Source: Bacteroidia bacterium (GTDB taxonomy: Bacteria > Bacteroidota > Bacteroidia > 2-12-FULL-35-15). From it: a stretch of DNA of 64,000 nucleotides. The position numbers and the translations under genes are program-made. The notes below the pieces were generated by a model, which was not told the DNA's origin, ran no database searches, and was given only the letters and a program-made list of their open reading frames with translations. Of the stretch, positions 27,003 through 35,291 are shown piece by piece. Location: assembly GCA_030654175.1 (NCBI GenBank), contig JAURXZ010000030.1, forward strand, positions 124,001 to 188,000. Direction: 5' to 3'. Position 1 is the stretch's first letter. Each line of letters starts with the position of its first letter.

Positions 27003-28655
27003 ATGAAAAAAATGAAAAAATTTTACGTACTAGCATTAGCAGGCTTAATGGGAGGTTCATTAAATGCACAAACTGCTTTTTGGACTCCGACTACTTACAA
27101 AGGAGCATTCCCAGTAACAGATAATACTTCCGCTACAGACTGGACAAACGGTTGGACAAATTTTGATCCTGAAAATACTGCTTATGGTGCAACCACTGTA
27201 ACAGTTAGTGCTGACATTACAACTAATACTACCTGGGTAACAGGAACAATTGTAAACTTACAAAACAAAGTTTTTGTTAAGAACAACGCAGTATTAACAA
27301 TTGAGCCAGGAGTAATCGTAAGAGGAGATAAAAATACTCAAGGAACTTTAATAATTACAAAAGGTGCGAAAATAATTGCTGCCGGAACATCAAGCAACCC
27401 AATTGTATTTACATCAGGAGAAGCTGCGGGTCTTCGTGCTGAAGGAGATTGGGGCGGAGTACTTATTGCTGGGAAAGGCGTGAATAACCAACCTGGTGGT
27501 GTTGCCAACTTTGAAGGATTGGCAGTTTCAACTGATACAGAATTCGGAGGAACCGATGATACAGATAGTTCAGGGGTATTAACGTATTGCCGTATTGAAT
27601 TTTCTGGAATTCCATTACAACCAAACAAAGAAACAAATGGAATCACAATGGGATCAGTTGGTTCTAAAACTGTAATGCACCATGTTCAGGTATCTTTTGG
27701 TGGCGATGATGGTTTTGAATGGTTTGGGGGGAAATTAGATGCAAAATATTTAATTTCTTTTAGAAATTTGGATGATGATTTTGATTGTGATTTCGGTTGG
27801 AGAGGTCGTGTTCAATTTGGATTAATAATAAGAGACTCTGACTTGTTTGATGCAGCGGGAGATTCAAATGGTTGGGAGTGCGACAATGATGCTGCCGGTT
27901 CAGCAGCAACACCAAAAACTCAACCTGTATTTTCTAACATTACCAATGTAGGACCATTGCGCAATGGAACAATTACTTTACCGGCTGGCGAAAAATTTGA
28001 AAGAGCAATTTATCTTAGAAGAAATTCTGCTGTATCAATTTTCAACTCCATTCATAGTTCTTGGGAAAAGGGCATTTATATTAAAGATGCAGGCACCGTG
28101 GCTAATTTTACAAGTAATGAAGCGGTATTTGCCAACAACTTAATTGCATCTGACATTGCAAAATGTATCACTGTTGATGCAAATGCTATTTCAACCTTCT
28201 ATGCCACAATTTTTTCAAGCAGTAATAATGATTCAACAAAAACCCCTGCAGAAATAGCATGGGTAAATGCATTCCCCGCTTTGTTATCTACCACACCGGA
28301 TTATCGTTTGCAATCATCATCAATTGCTGCAACAGGAGCCTCATTTAGCGATAGTAAATTTGACATCACTGCTGGAATTAACGAAAATAGAAATAAAATC
28401 AGCAGTATCCGTTTATATCCAAACCCTGCGAACACACAAGCTACAATTGACTTGAATTTAGATGAACCTGCAACAGTTGCAATAACTGTTTATGACATTA
28501 CAGGAAAAGTTGCAGTAAATGCATTTACAGGTGAGATGAATTCAGGTATCAATACTGTTAAAATAAATACCACTGAAATACCGGCAGGAATTTATTTCAC
28601 AACTATTGTTTCAAACAATGTGAAGAAAACATTGAAAACTGTTGTTATTAAATAA
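27003..28655 (+). CDS. T9SS type A-sorted secreted protein with predicted beta-helix
   Basis: A 550-residue protein with a signal peptide (MKKMKKFYVLALAGLMGGSLNA). The middle has right-handed beta-helix character: short strands with Gly/Asn turns, TIEPGVIVRGDKNTQGTLIITKGAKIIAAGTSSNPIVFTS, and GGDDGFEWFGGKLDAKYLISFRNLDDDFDCDFGWRGRVQ. The last ~75 residues are a T9SS type A sorting domain (LYPNPANTQATIDLN ... VYDITGKVA ... GIYFTTIVSNNVKKTLKTVVIK). It is exported to the surface or medium. Following a TonB receptor and a Pho-like promoter, it may capture or degrade a phosphorus source, but no hydrolase motif is visible. Confidence 0.85.
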   Translation: MKKMKKFYVLALAGLMGGSLNAQTAFWTPTTYKGAFPVTDNTSATDWTNGWTNFDPENTAYGATTVTVSADITTNTTWVTGTIVNLQNKVFVKNNAVLTIEPGVIVRGDKNTQGTLIITKGAKIIAAGTSSNPIVFTSGEAAGLRAEGDWGGVLIAGKGVNNQPGGVANFEGLAVSTDTEFGGTDDTDSSGVLTYCRIEFSGIPLQPNKETNGITMGSVGSKTVMHHVQVSFGGDDGFEWFGGKLDAKYLISFRNLDDDFDCDFGWRGRVQFGLIIRDSDLFDAAGDSNGWECDNDAAGSAATPKTQPVFSNITNVGPLRNGTITLPAGEKFERAIYLRRNSAVSIFNSIHSSWEKGIYIKDAGTVANFTSNEAVFANNLIASDIAKCITVDANAISTFYATIFSSSNNDSTKTPAEIAWVNAFPALLSTTPDYRLQSSSIAATGASFSDSKFDITAGINENRNKISSIRLYPNPANTQATIDLNLDEPATVAITVYDITGKVAVNAFTGEMNSGINTVKINTTEIPAGIYFTTIVSNNVKKTLKTVVIK

Positions 28656-28676
28656 TCGGCAATAATTTCCACAAAT

Positions 28677-28711
28677 AAAACACCTGTACACTCATATTGT
28701 ACAGGTGTTTT
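28677..28711 (+). terminator. Rho-independent terminator after the beta-helix gene
   Basis: A perfect 14-bp stem (28677-28690 with 28698-28711) with a 7-nt loop, then TATTTTTTTT. It begins 22 nt after the stop codon. Confidence 0.9.
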
Positions 28712-28734
28712 ATTTTTTTTAGGAATTATATTAT

Positions 28735-28790
28735 TTAACATTTTTTTAACATTCAGAGAATGTTGTGGACATAAAAGTGGAATATTTTTG
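28735..28790 (+). promoter_or_regulatory. Pho-box-like promoter of small response regulator
   Basis: TTAACA occurs at 28735 and 28746, 11 bp apart. A perfect TATTTTTG -7 element is at 28783-28790. The nearer half-site is 44 nt from the final G, one 11-bp step further out than at pstS. Confidence 0.65.
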
Positions 28791-28804
28791 CAATAAAAAG
28801 CAAA

Positions 28805-29212
28805 ATGAATACTTCAAAAAAAATTTTAATTGTAGACGATGAACCAGATATTTTAGAGTTTCTTTCATACAACTTTCACAAAAAAGGTTTTCATGTAGCC
28901 ACGGCAATTAATGGCTTAGAAGGAATAAAAAAAGCAGAATCGGAATTACCTCAATTAATCATTTCAGATATCTTAATGCCAGAACTTGATGGGATAGAAA
29001 TGTGTAAAGCCATAAGGGAAATTCCGCAGCTAAAACTAACACCATTTTTATTTCTTACTGCAGTTAATGACGATTACAAGGTGCTTTATGCAATGCTATC
29101 AGGTGCGGACCAATACGTATCCAAGCCCATTAAATTTGAATATCTGTTGGTTATGGTAAATCAGTTAATAGAAGATAAAAAATGCTTGGTCAATAATATT
29201 TCGATGCAATAA
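28805..29212 (+). CDS. Single-domain response regulator (receiver only)
   Basis: A 135-residue CheY-type receiver. The acidic pair is D11-D12 (LIVDDEPD), the phospho-acceptor D55 (LIISDILMPELDG), the switch Thr is in FLFLTAVNDD and the Lys in YVSKPIKFEYL. There is no output domain. The receiver pattern is close to that of the PhoB-like regulator at 32510 (SDILMPELDG versus LDLLMPELDG). A Pho-like box precedes it, suggesting it is made during phosphate starvation. Its partner is not evident. Confidence 0.9.
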   Translation: MNTSKKILIVDDEPDILEFLSYNFHKKGFHVATAINGLEGIKKAESELPQLIISDILMPELDGIEMCKAIREIPQLKLTPFLFLTAVNDDYKVLYAMLSGADQYVSKPIKFEYLLVMVNQLIEDKKCLVNNISMQ

Positions 29213-29384
29213 TTTGAATAATTATGGATTTCTTTTTTTTGAATAAAAATGAAACGAACATTTAACCTCGTGATTAAAATCATTTTAATTGATTGGGATT
29301 GAGCGTATGTTTGCAGCCCAAAACGATCATTTTTTGCTTCTAAAAAGCAAATCCAGATCTTAACTCAAACTAAAATAAAAAAAC

Positions 29385-29786
29385 ATGAGCACATCCTTAA
29401 AAAAAATGAAAACGAAATCCAAACCTTCAAAAAAAGATCTTCAGAAAAAAGTATCAGAAATGTTAAATACATTTGTAAAATCAATAACAACTGTAGATAC
29501 AAAAAAAATAAAGAAAGCGATAAAAGTTGCTAGCAAAGCAATTGCCAAATCTGTTAAAAAATCAATAAATAAGAATTCGGTGAATCCCAATTTAAAGAAA
29601 TCCTCTATTACAAAAAATAAATCTTTAAGAAAATCAAATAAAAAAATGGTAGGTAAACCATCAGCGGAGCGAGTACTTTCCTTATTAAAAAACAAACAAA
29701 TTAATTCGCTGAAAAATATCGACCCCAAAAGCGTCAATAAAAAAACACTGGAAACACCCGCTCACCAGAAAAATCATAAATTTTAA
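29385..29786 (+). CDS. Lysine-rich basic protein, histone H1-like composition
   Basis: A 133-residue protein with about a third lysine or arginine, no membrane segment and no signal peptide. It has runs such as KKIKKAIKVASKAIAKSVKKSINK and a less basic middle (KPSAERVLSLLKNKQINSLKNIDPKSV). The composition suggests nucleic-acid binding, as in H1-like bacterial proteins, but no domain is recognised. A TATGTTTG -7 element lies at 29306-29313. It sits between two receiver-type genes. Low-complexity A-rich coding raises some doubt, though start, stop and promoter are consistent. Confidence 0.6.
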   Translation: MSTSLKKMKTKSKPSKKDLQKKVSEMLNTFVKSITTVDTKKIKKAIKVASKAIAKSVKKSINKNSVNPNLKKSSITKNKSLRKSNKKMVGKPSAERVLSLLKNKQINSLKNIDPKSVNKKTLETPAHQKNHKF

Positions 29787-29858
29787 AATAGTTGAAACTG
29801 ACTAATAAAAGTAATCCTCCAGAAATATTCATTTATTAATAATTATAGATATAAAAAT

Positions 29859-30236
29859 ATGAATCGTATCTTATTAGTATTTGACAATATAAAAGAACTT
29901 GAACATATAGAAGTGAATCTGACACGCAACGGATTTAAGATCTTAAAATCTTCCAGTTTAAAAGATGCTTTAACAAAGACTGAAGGAGCTATGCCCGATC
30001 TGATTGTAGTAAATACATTGGATGCAGAAAAAGAAGTAGAACTCTTCACTAATCAAGTAAAAATGAAATATCTGAGAAAAGCATTATTACCAAGTTTAAT
30101 TGAATTAGAAGATTATTTAAATATACAAACAAGAGAGCACATTGTTATTAGAGAATTATTGCGAAACAAAAAATATAGAAATAATGAAATAGTTTTTTTT
30201 ATTTCGAAAAAAGAATTAGTGAGCCGACCAAATTAA
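29859..30236 (+). CDS. Degenerate receiver-like protein
   Basis: A 125-residue protein. Residues 1-60 follow the receiver fold (ILLVFDNIKELEHIEVNLTRNGFKILKSSSLKDALTKTEGAMPDLIVVNTLDAE), but the phospho-acceptor position is Asn52 (VVNT instead of a Leu-Asp pattern) and one of the N-terminal acidic pair is missing (FDN). The second half does not carry the Thr and Lys receiver residues and is charged and helical. It may be a phosphorylation-independent pseudo-receiver. It follows the basic protein by 72 nt in the same direction. Confidence 0.65.
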   Translation: MNRILLVFDNIKELEHIEVNLTRNGFKILKSSSLKDALTKTEGAMPDLIVVNTLDAEKEVELFTNQVKMKYLRKALLPSLIELEDYLNIQTREHIVIRELLRNKKYRNNEIVFFISKKELVSRPN

Positions 30237-30442
30237 ATAGGTAGAGCGTAAAGAGAATTCTGTTATGGTAAATACTCTATTTGGAAGGCCAATAACAATA
30301 GAGGCAGCATCTTGAGTATATTCATAACAGCTAGAATTCAGGTTTAATTTTTAGAAAAAGGGATTACAATACGCTTGGTTATAAACAAATCAATATTTGT
30401 CATGTGACAAAATCACAACTGAAGATAAAACAGATTCCTCTT

Positions 30443-31069
30443 TTATGAAATTGTTTTTAAGAGATTAAGTACACTTGCTGATATCATTTCTATACCTATT
30501 GCCAATACCAAAAACCCCATAATTTTTGAGAGAGATTTTAACCCTGCATCGCCAGTATATTTTAAAATTTTTGGTGCAATTGAAAAAATCACAAAAATTG
30601 AAAAAGCCACTCCAACTATTGCTAACATTATTGAAACTTTTTTGTCCAGCTCAGGATATTCAATCCACATATTGATCAATAATGAAATAGAACCAGGGCC
30701 GGCTAATAATGGCATAGCAAGAGGACTAAAAGAAATATCGTCTTTCTCCAAAGCTTCCTGCTTTATTTTCCCCTTTATATCCCGCTTATGTTTTGCATTA
30801 AGCAATAAAAAGCCTGATCGGGAAATGATGATCCCTCCTGCAATCTTTAATGCATTTATGGAAATACCAAAAAAACCAAGGATGTGAGATCCGGCCAAAT
30901 ACGAGCAAGCACATATTACAATAATATACATACACGTTTTCCGGATCTGATAATTCCTCCATTTAGCATCATGATTTTCTGTTAATGAAATAAAAACAGG
31001 TAGTGCGCTTAAGGGATTGATGAGCGCAAAGAGGGAAACGAAACTGGCAATAAAAAAAGAAAGAGTCAT
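30443..31069 (-). CDS. MarC family membrane protein
   Basis: I choose ATG at 31069 (208 residues, MTLSFFIASFVSLFALINPLSALPVFISLT); an in-frame TTG at 31096 adds nine polar residues. Six membrane helices, the ALINPLSALP motif near the N-terminus and PLAMPLLAGPGSISLLINM in the middle are MarC/UPF0056 hallmarks. The family was once linked to antibiotic resistance without good support; the transport function is unknown. It stands alone within the phosphate-related segment. Confidence 0.9.
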   Translation of the reverse strand: MTLSFFIASFVSLFALINPLSALPVFISLTENHDAKWRNYQIRKTCMYIIVICACSYLAGSHILGFFGISINALKIAGGIIISRSGFLLLNAKHKRDIKGKIKQEALEKDDISFSPLAMPLLAGPGSISLLINMWIEYPELDKKVSIMLAIVGVAFSIFVIFSIAPKILKYTGDAGLKSLSKIMGFLVLAIGIEMISASVLNLLKTIS

Positions 31070-31319
31070 AAATAAATTCGAATTGTTTTTTTGCAAACCT
31101 ACTTTTCCTAATTCAAATGAAGTGATAGAAATAGTTAAGGAATTATTAAAGTGTTACGCTAAAAAATAAAAAAAATATTAAATTAATAACATAGAACAGG
31201 TGGTAAACAATTTTTGATTTTAACAATTCCGTAATTCCACAATTGCCCAAAAACTAAAAAACACCTTAAAATAAAGCCTCATTTATTCCTGAATTGCCGT
31301 TAACGCAAAGTTTACTTTG
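31070..31319. other. Intergenic sequence between marC-like and 31406 genes
   Basis: The 336-base divergent gap has a Pho-like array in its right part (listed separately). The left 250 bases are AT-rich with no open frame or hairpin that I can support; they should contain the - strand promoter for the MarC-like gene. Confidence 0.5.
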
Positions 31320-31386
31320 TTAACATAATATTCATATACTCTTAAAATCTGGATAACACCCTATCGGGTAAACGGACGTAGTTTTG
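31320..31386 (+). promoter_or_regulatory. Pho-box-like array upstream of small secreted protein
   Basis: Four in-phase half-sites at 11-bp steps: TTAACA (31320), TTCATA (31331), TTAAAA (31342) and ATAACA (31353). A perfect TAGTTTTG is at 31379-31386, and the last half-site starts 33 nt before the final G. This is the same order and phase as the array before the TonB receptor. Confidence 0.6.
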
Positions 31387-31405
31387 AAGTATAAAATCTA
31401 AGCAA

Positions 31406-31729
31406 ATGAAAACGCACATTATCACTTTTATTGCAATCTTAATAACAAGTGTTGCAATTGCAGGAAACAACACTAACATTAAGGAAAAAGACAATACAAA
31501 ACTGATTTCAGGCAAGGTAGTTGACAAAGTAAGTGGAGAAGAAATTGCAGGAGCCGAAATCAAAATTGACAATAAAGTTATTTACACTGACTTAAACGGA
31601 AATTTTATAGCAAATGTAAATTCAACAAAAACAGAAGCATTTGTCACTTTTGTTTCATATAATGATGCAAAAGTTAACATTGAGCCCTTTTCATATACCG
31701 CAATTGTTATCGAATTAGAATCTAAATAA
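31406..31729 (+). CDS. Small secreted protein with carboxypeptidase-like regulatory domain
   Basis: A 107-residue protein with a signal peptide (MKTHIITFIAILITSVAIAG). The rest is a single carboxypeptidase-regulatory-like beta-sandwich (ISGKVVDKVSGEEIAGAEIKIDNKVIYTDLNGNFIANV), the same fold as the N-terminus of the TonB receptor at 23613. There is no barrel or enzyme domain. The role is unknown; the Pho-like promoter suggests starvation expression. A terminator follows. Confidence 0.75.
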   Translation: MKTHIITFIAILITSVAIAGNNTNIKEKDNTKLISGKVVDKVSGEEIAGAEIKIDNKVIYTDLNGNFIANVNSTKTEAFVTFVSYNDAKVNIEPFSYTAIVIELESK

Positions 31730-31755
31730 ATATCCACTCCCCTATTAAAACCTCT

Positions 31756-31782
31756 CCTAACCTGTGTTAGGGAGTTTTTTTT
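31756..31782 (+). terminator. Rho-independent terminator
   Basis: A 6-bp core stem CCTAAC/GTTAGG (31756-31761 with 31766-31771), loosely extendable, is followed by an eight-T run (31775-31782). It is 27 nt after the stop of the secreted protein gene. Confidence 0.75.
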
Positions 31783-31822
31783 GCTTTTATAGCTACCAAA
31801 ATTGAAAATCCGCAATGTTAAC

Positions 31823-31895
31823 TTTACATTAACTTAACATTGCGACAGATTTATGCGATTTTGTTTCCTTTTTTTTAACACTCTTCATAGCTTTG
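31823..31895 (+). promoter_or_regulatory. Pho-box-like promoter of small MORN-repeat gene
   Basis: TTTACA (31823) and TTAACA (31834) are 11 bp apart. A perfect TAGCTTTG -7 element is at 31888-31895. The box is 61 nt from the final G, out of the 33/44 spacing seen elsewhere, so the link is weaker. Confidence 0.5.
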
Positions 31896-31929
31896 TATAA
31901 GAAATTGTAACTGTTAAAACATTAAGGCT

Positions 31930-32400
31930 ATGAAAAAAATTATTCTATTATTCATTGTAAGTCTCACACTGACTTTTGGAGTGTCGGCTCAAAACATAAT
32001 TTTAAAAGATGGTTTATATTATTCTGGTAACGGAAGTTTGTATACAGGATCCTATACCGCTTATTTAGAATCTGGAAATAAGAAATCAGTATTTGATATT
32101 ACTGAGGGTAAAGCAAACGGGGCCGTTACCTACTACTATGAAAATGGGGCGATAATGGAAACTGGTGCTTTCGCTGAAAATGAAAAAAATGGACAATGGT
32201 TGCGTTGGGATGAAGCGGGCCATAAGATAGCCGAAGCCTATTACGTATCAGGAAAGAAAAATGGCGTTTGGGTGGTATGGGATAATACTGGAATGAAACG
32301 TTACGAAATGATTTATGCAATGGGGCAAAAAACAGACACCTGGACCATGTGGGATGAAAATGGAAAAATCAGTAACATAAAAAATTATAATAATTTATAA
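31930..32400 (+). CDS. Small secreted MORN/YwqK-repeat protein
   Basis: A 156-residue protein with a signal peptide (MKKIILLFIVSLTLTFGVSA) and about four repeats of the MORN_2/YwqK type (YYYENGAIMETGAFAENEKNGQWLRWDEAGHKIAEAYYVSGKKNGVWVVWDNTG). It is a short relative of the protein at 12950. Exported; function unknown. It lies upstream of, and convergent with, the PhoB-like gene. Confidence 0.8.
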   Translation: MKKIILLFIVSLTLTFGVSAQNIILKDGLYYSGNGSLYTGSYTAYLESGNKKSVFDITEGKANGAVTYYYENGAIMETGAFAENEKNGQWLRWDEAGHKIAEAYYVSGKKNGVWVVWDNTGMKRYEMIYAMGQKTDTWTMWDENGKISNIKNYNNL

Positions 32401-32509
32401 AATCCCAAAAAAAAAATTAAGTCAAAGCATATTTATGGTTATAAAGATGACATTTGATCTAAGATTAATCTCCTTAATTTTATTGTAAAACCAGATGGTT
32501 TCGAGGAAA

Positions 32510-33193
32510 TTACCCTTCCAAACTATATCCAATTCCCTTTATTGTTTTAATGTATTTATCGCCTAATTTTTCACGGATTTTAAGTATGTGAACGTCAATT
32601 GTTCTATTCTTTGCAACAAATTCATACCCCCAAATTAATTGTGAAATTTCATCCCGGGTAAATACTTTCCGCGGTGATGCAGAAAGCAACGAAAGAAGTT
32701 CAAATTCTTTACGGGGCAAAATTATTTCTTTACCATCCTTAAAAATCAGGTAACGATCACGATCTATAATTAAACCGATAGAATCATTTTTAATTACTTT
32801 TTCCAGATTTGAGGGATGCCGTTTAAGCAATGCTTTTAGTCGACTTATCAAGACCCGCATTTTTGTAGGTTTTATAATGTAATCATCCGCACCTGCATTA
32901 AAAGCAGCTACCTGAGAATAATCTTCATTACGTTCGGTATAAAAAACAACAAGTGTACTAATTAACTCCGGCTTATGTCTTAGCTCAAGGCAAATATCAA
33001 TACCATCCAACTCGGGCATCAGCAAATCAAGTAGAACAAGTTGAGGGAGTTCATCAGTTGCAAGTTGAATTGCTTCCCGTGATTTGGTTGATGTGATGAC
33101 CACAAAACCTTCAGCTTTCAATGCGGCAGTAGCCTCCGACAGAAACTCTTCGTCAGTAGCTATAACTAATATTTTAAAATTAGAATTTGTCAT
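32510..33193 (-). CDS. PhoB/OmpR-family response regulator
   Basis: A 227-residue protein. The receiver domain (5-120) has acceptor D56 (LVLLDLLMPELDG), a Thr in VVFYTERNED and a Lys in YIIKPTK. A winged-helix OmpR/PhoB DNA-binding domain (about 130-225) shows ILPRKEFELLSLLSASPRKVFTRDEISQLIWG and NRTIDVHILKIREKLGDKYIKTIKGIGYSL. Within a phosphate locus with many 11-bp-repeat boxes it is the natural candidate for their regulator. The N-terminal acidic pocket (ATDEEF) is slightly unusual. No histidine kinase of PhoR type is adjacent, so the name phoB is not assigned. Confidence 0.88.
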   Translation of the reverse strand: MTNSNFKILVIATDEEFLSEATAALKAEGFVVITSTKSREAIQLATDELPQLVLLDLLMPELDGIDICLELRHKPELISTLVVFYTERNEDYSQVAAFNAGADDYIIKPTKMRVLISRLKALLKRHPSNLEKVIKNDSIGLIIDRDRYLIFKDGKEIILPRKEFELLSLLSASPRKVFTRDEISQLIWGYEFVAKNRTIDVHILKIREKLGDKYIKTIKGIGYSLEG

Positions 33194-33237
33194 TTAGCAT
33201 TTGAATAACTCTGCTAAAGTAGTTTTGCAATATGGCT

Positions 33238-33265
33238 TTTACATTAACTTAATATTATTTTTACT
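33238..33265. promoter_or_regulatory. Three 11-bp-spaced Pho-like half-sites upstream of the PhoB-like gene
   Basis: TTTACA (33238), TTAATA (33249) and TTTACT (33260) are in 11-bp phase, 45 nt or more upstream of the regulator start. They read on the + strand, opposite to the gene, unlike the other boxes, so autoregulation is only a suggestion. Confidence 0.45.
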
Positions 33266-33480
33266 TTAGGAAATTTAGCGGATAGACCATAAAATGTTGG
33301 AAGAAAAAACGACAATTGGTTACAATATGTATCGTTTTGAAGTAATGTCCTATCCCAAAATGAATTTGTGCAATACATTTAACAAGTGCATTGCAAATAA
33401 TAATTTCTTGAAATGAGCTCGGTATAGGAAATGGAACTGAATATATCCGAAGTACAGAATTACTTTGCACTAAATCAATA

Positions 33481-35124
33481 TCACCTTTCCTTCCCTTCAA
33501 TAGCAGGTTGAATTCCGCTTAGAACAGATTGCATTGAATAAAAAATAAATAATCTATAGGGATTGCGCTTCATATAAATTCTGGATATCCTGACATGGCC
33601 ATCCTTATCAGGATTACTGTCTTTTATAATTAATTTATTCGCAAGAAATGTTTTTACCTTTTCTTTAAATCCCTTTTTCTCACCCTCCTTATTCATCACT
33701 TCTATTTTGAGATCATGATACCTTAATTTCATTGTCCCATTAGCAGCATTATCGTCCGCAACAAAAGAAAAGCTTAAAGAGTCCAGTTGCCCTGATTTAA
33801 TTGACATATGTTTTGCCGGTTCGATAATAGGGTTGAAAGAAACCATTGACATCGATGACATACTTCCGGAACAATAAAAGAATTCTTTTGTAGCTTTTAA
33901 AGGAAATGTATAAACTTCATTAAACTTGCCCTGATTGAAAACAAATCCGCTTACAACGGCTTTAATGCTCTGATCTTTTGTATAGTATAAAGTATCATTT
34001 TTAACCCCGGTAATAATTGCATCCATTTTTTTTACGGTAACTTTCCCAAGTGATGATGCCCCGGGATTTAACACTTCAAATTTCACTTCAGCATTTTTCA
34101 TTTCAATAGAATCTACCGACACAAAAAACGGAAGTCCTTTTACCATGGCCTGAAAAGATGGACGCTCAATATGCTTTAGCGGCAATGTATTATCGCGATA
34201 AATATCAATAGCACATCCCTCAATATCAACTTTATTAATAATAAGCGAATTATATTCAAAAAAAGATTTAACATCCATCTTTTTACAACTAACCTTTGCC
34301 ATATTAATTTTCGCCCTGCTTATCTGCTGACCAGCCTCATCAGCGAACTCTTTCTTACTGAAATTTGGAATAAGTTGCACCGAATCTACTATCAGGGTAG
34401 AATCAATATAAGATGCAGATAAACTTTTTCCATATAATGAATATAAACCACTTCCTAGGTTATAAGAAAACTTATTCATGACCATTTCAAATTTTTCAGC
34501 AAAAAACAATCTGTTCTGACTATCCGTTTCAGGGTTTACACTAAATTTTTTAATCGATATGCTATTATCATTGGTAGAAAAAATAGATAATGTATCAATT
34601 CCATTTTTATAAATATTGAACCGGGAATTCATTATATCAATATGATCAATTGAAATGGAATTGAGCTTTTTTGAAAAGGCTGTATATATTGAAAAGTTAT
34701 CATCAGGATCCGTTTTTTCTTTAACCGGCATTCGCTTAGAGCCTTGAAATATGGATATCTGAGGTTCTTCAAATTCAACTCTGCTTATCAAAAGATCACG
34801 ACCTTTCAAATAGGGCAGTATCGAAAAATCTATAACCCTCAAAACTTTTGCTTTAAAAACATATTGAGCTTTTGGGCTGCTCTCTAATTTTGAAGGCGCT
34901 ATTATCAGATTATTAACTGTTATGGAATAAGTCAATATATTAATGCTTAATTTATCAACCGATAAAACGTATTTACCATGCGAAGATTCTGATATCCGTT
35001 CTTTAACATTTTCAATTAATTTTTTATTAAAATAAACATTGAGTAAAACCCCAAAAATTATAAAAAGAGTAATAAAAAATAAAAGAACATAACCTAAAAT
35101 TCGTATTGCTTTATGTATTCGCAT
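33481..35124 (-). CDS. AsmA/DUF748-like envelope protein, unknown function
   Basis: A 547-residue protein with one N-terminal membrane helix (about 9-30) and a long beta-rich extracytoplasmic part with AsmA-like features: KYVLSVDKLSINILTYSITVNNLIIAPSK near the start and repeated strands of the form 'I..V.I....F.I'. Proteins of this fold (AsmA, TamB, DUF748) form hydrophobic grooves that carry lipids between membranes. The assignment is by overall pattern rather than a clear signature. It is a single gene, upstream of the PhoB-like gene in the same direction with a 287-base gap. Confidence 0.6.
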   Translation of the reverse strand: MRIHKAIRILGYVLLFFITLFIIFGVLLNVYFNKKLIENVKERISESSHGKYVLSVDKLSINILTYSITVNNLIIAPSKLESSPKAQYVFKAKVLRVIDFSILPYLKGRDLLISRVEFEEPQISIFQGSKRMPVKEKTDPDDNFSIYTAFSKKLNSISIDHIDIMNSRFNIYKNGIDTLSIFSTNDNSISIKKFSVNPETDSQNRLFFAEKFEMVMNKFSYNLGSGLYSLYGKSLSASYIDSTLIVDSVQLIPNFSKKEFADEAGQQISRAKINMAKVSCKKMDVKSFFEYNSLIINKVDIEGCAIDIYRDNTLPLKHIERPSFQAMVKGLPFFVSVDSIEMKNAEVKFEVLNPGASSLGKVTVKKMDAIITGVKNDTLYYTKDQSIKAVVSGFVFNQGKFNEVYTFPLKATKEFFYCSGSMSSMSMVSFNPIIEPAKHMSIKSGQLDSLSFSFVADDNAANGTMKLRYHDLKIEVMNKEGEKKGFKEKVKTFLANKLIIKDSNPDKDGHVRISRIYMKRNPYRLFIFYSMQSVLSGIQPAIEGKER

Positions 35125-35291
35125 GATTGATTAAATTAAAAGCACAAAAAGAATAGTGCACTGCAAATATAGGTATTAAGATAAATATTGACATAATTTA
35201 ACTCCGAGTTCAAAATATTTATAAAAAAAGTTTCTGGTAATTTTTTTTCGTTTTCCTAATTTATTCAATTTAATGATTCCCATTCTTCAAT
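35125..35291. other. Left part of a 322-base divergent gap
   Basis: AT-rich spacer between the AsmA-like and hydrolase genes. Apart from the 66-nt conserved promoter at 35292-35357, I see no repeat, hairpin or open frame. Confidence 0.5.

Noticed and set aside
29385-29786. Lysine-rich frame as a pure low-complexity artefact
   Set aside because: I kept it as a gene because it has a plausible TATGTTTG element, an AAAAAAC-ATG start context and a less biased middle, though with reduced confidence.
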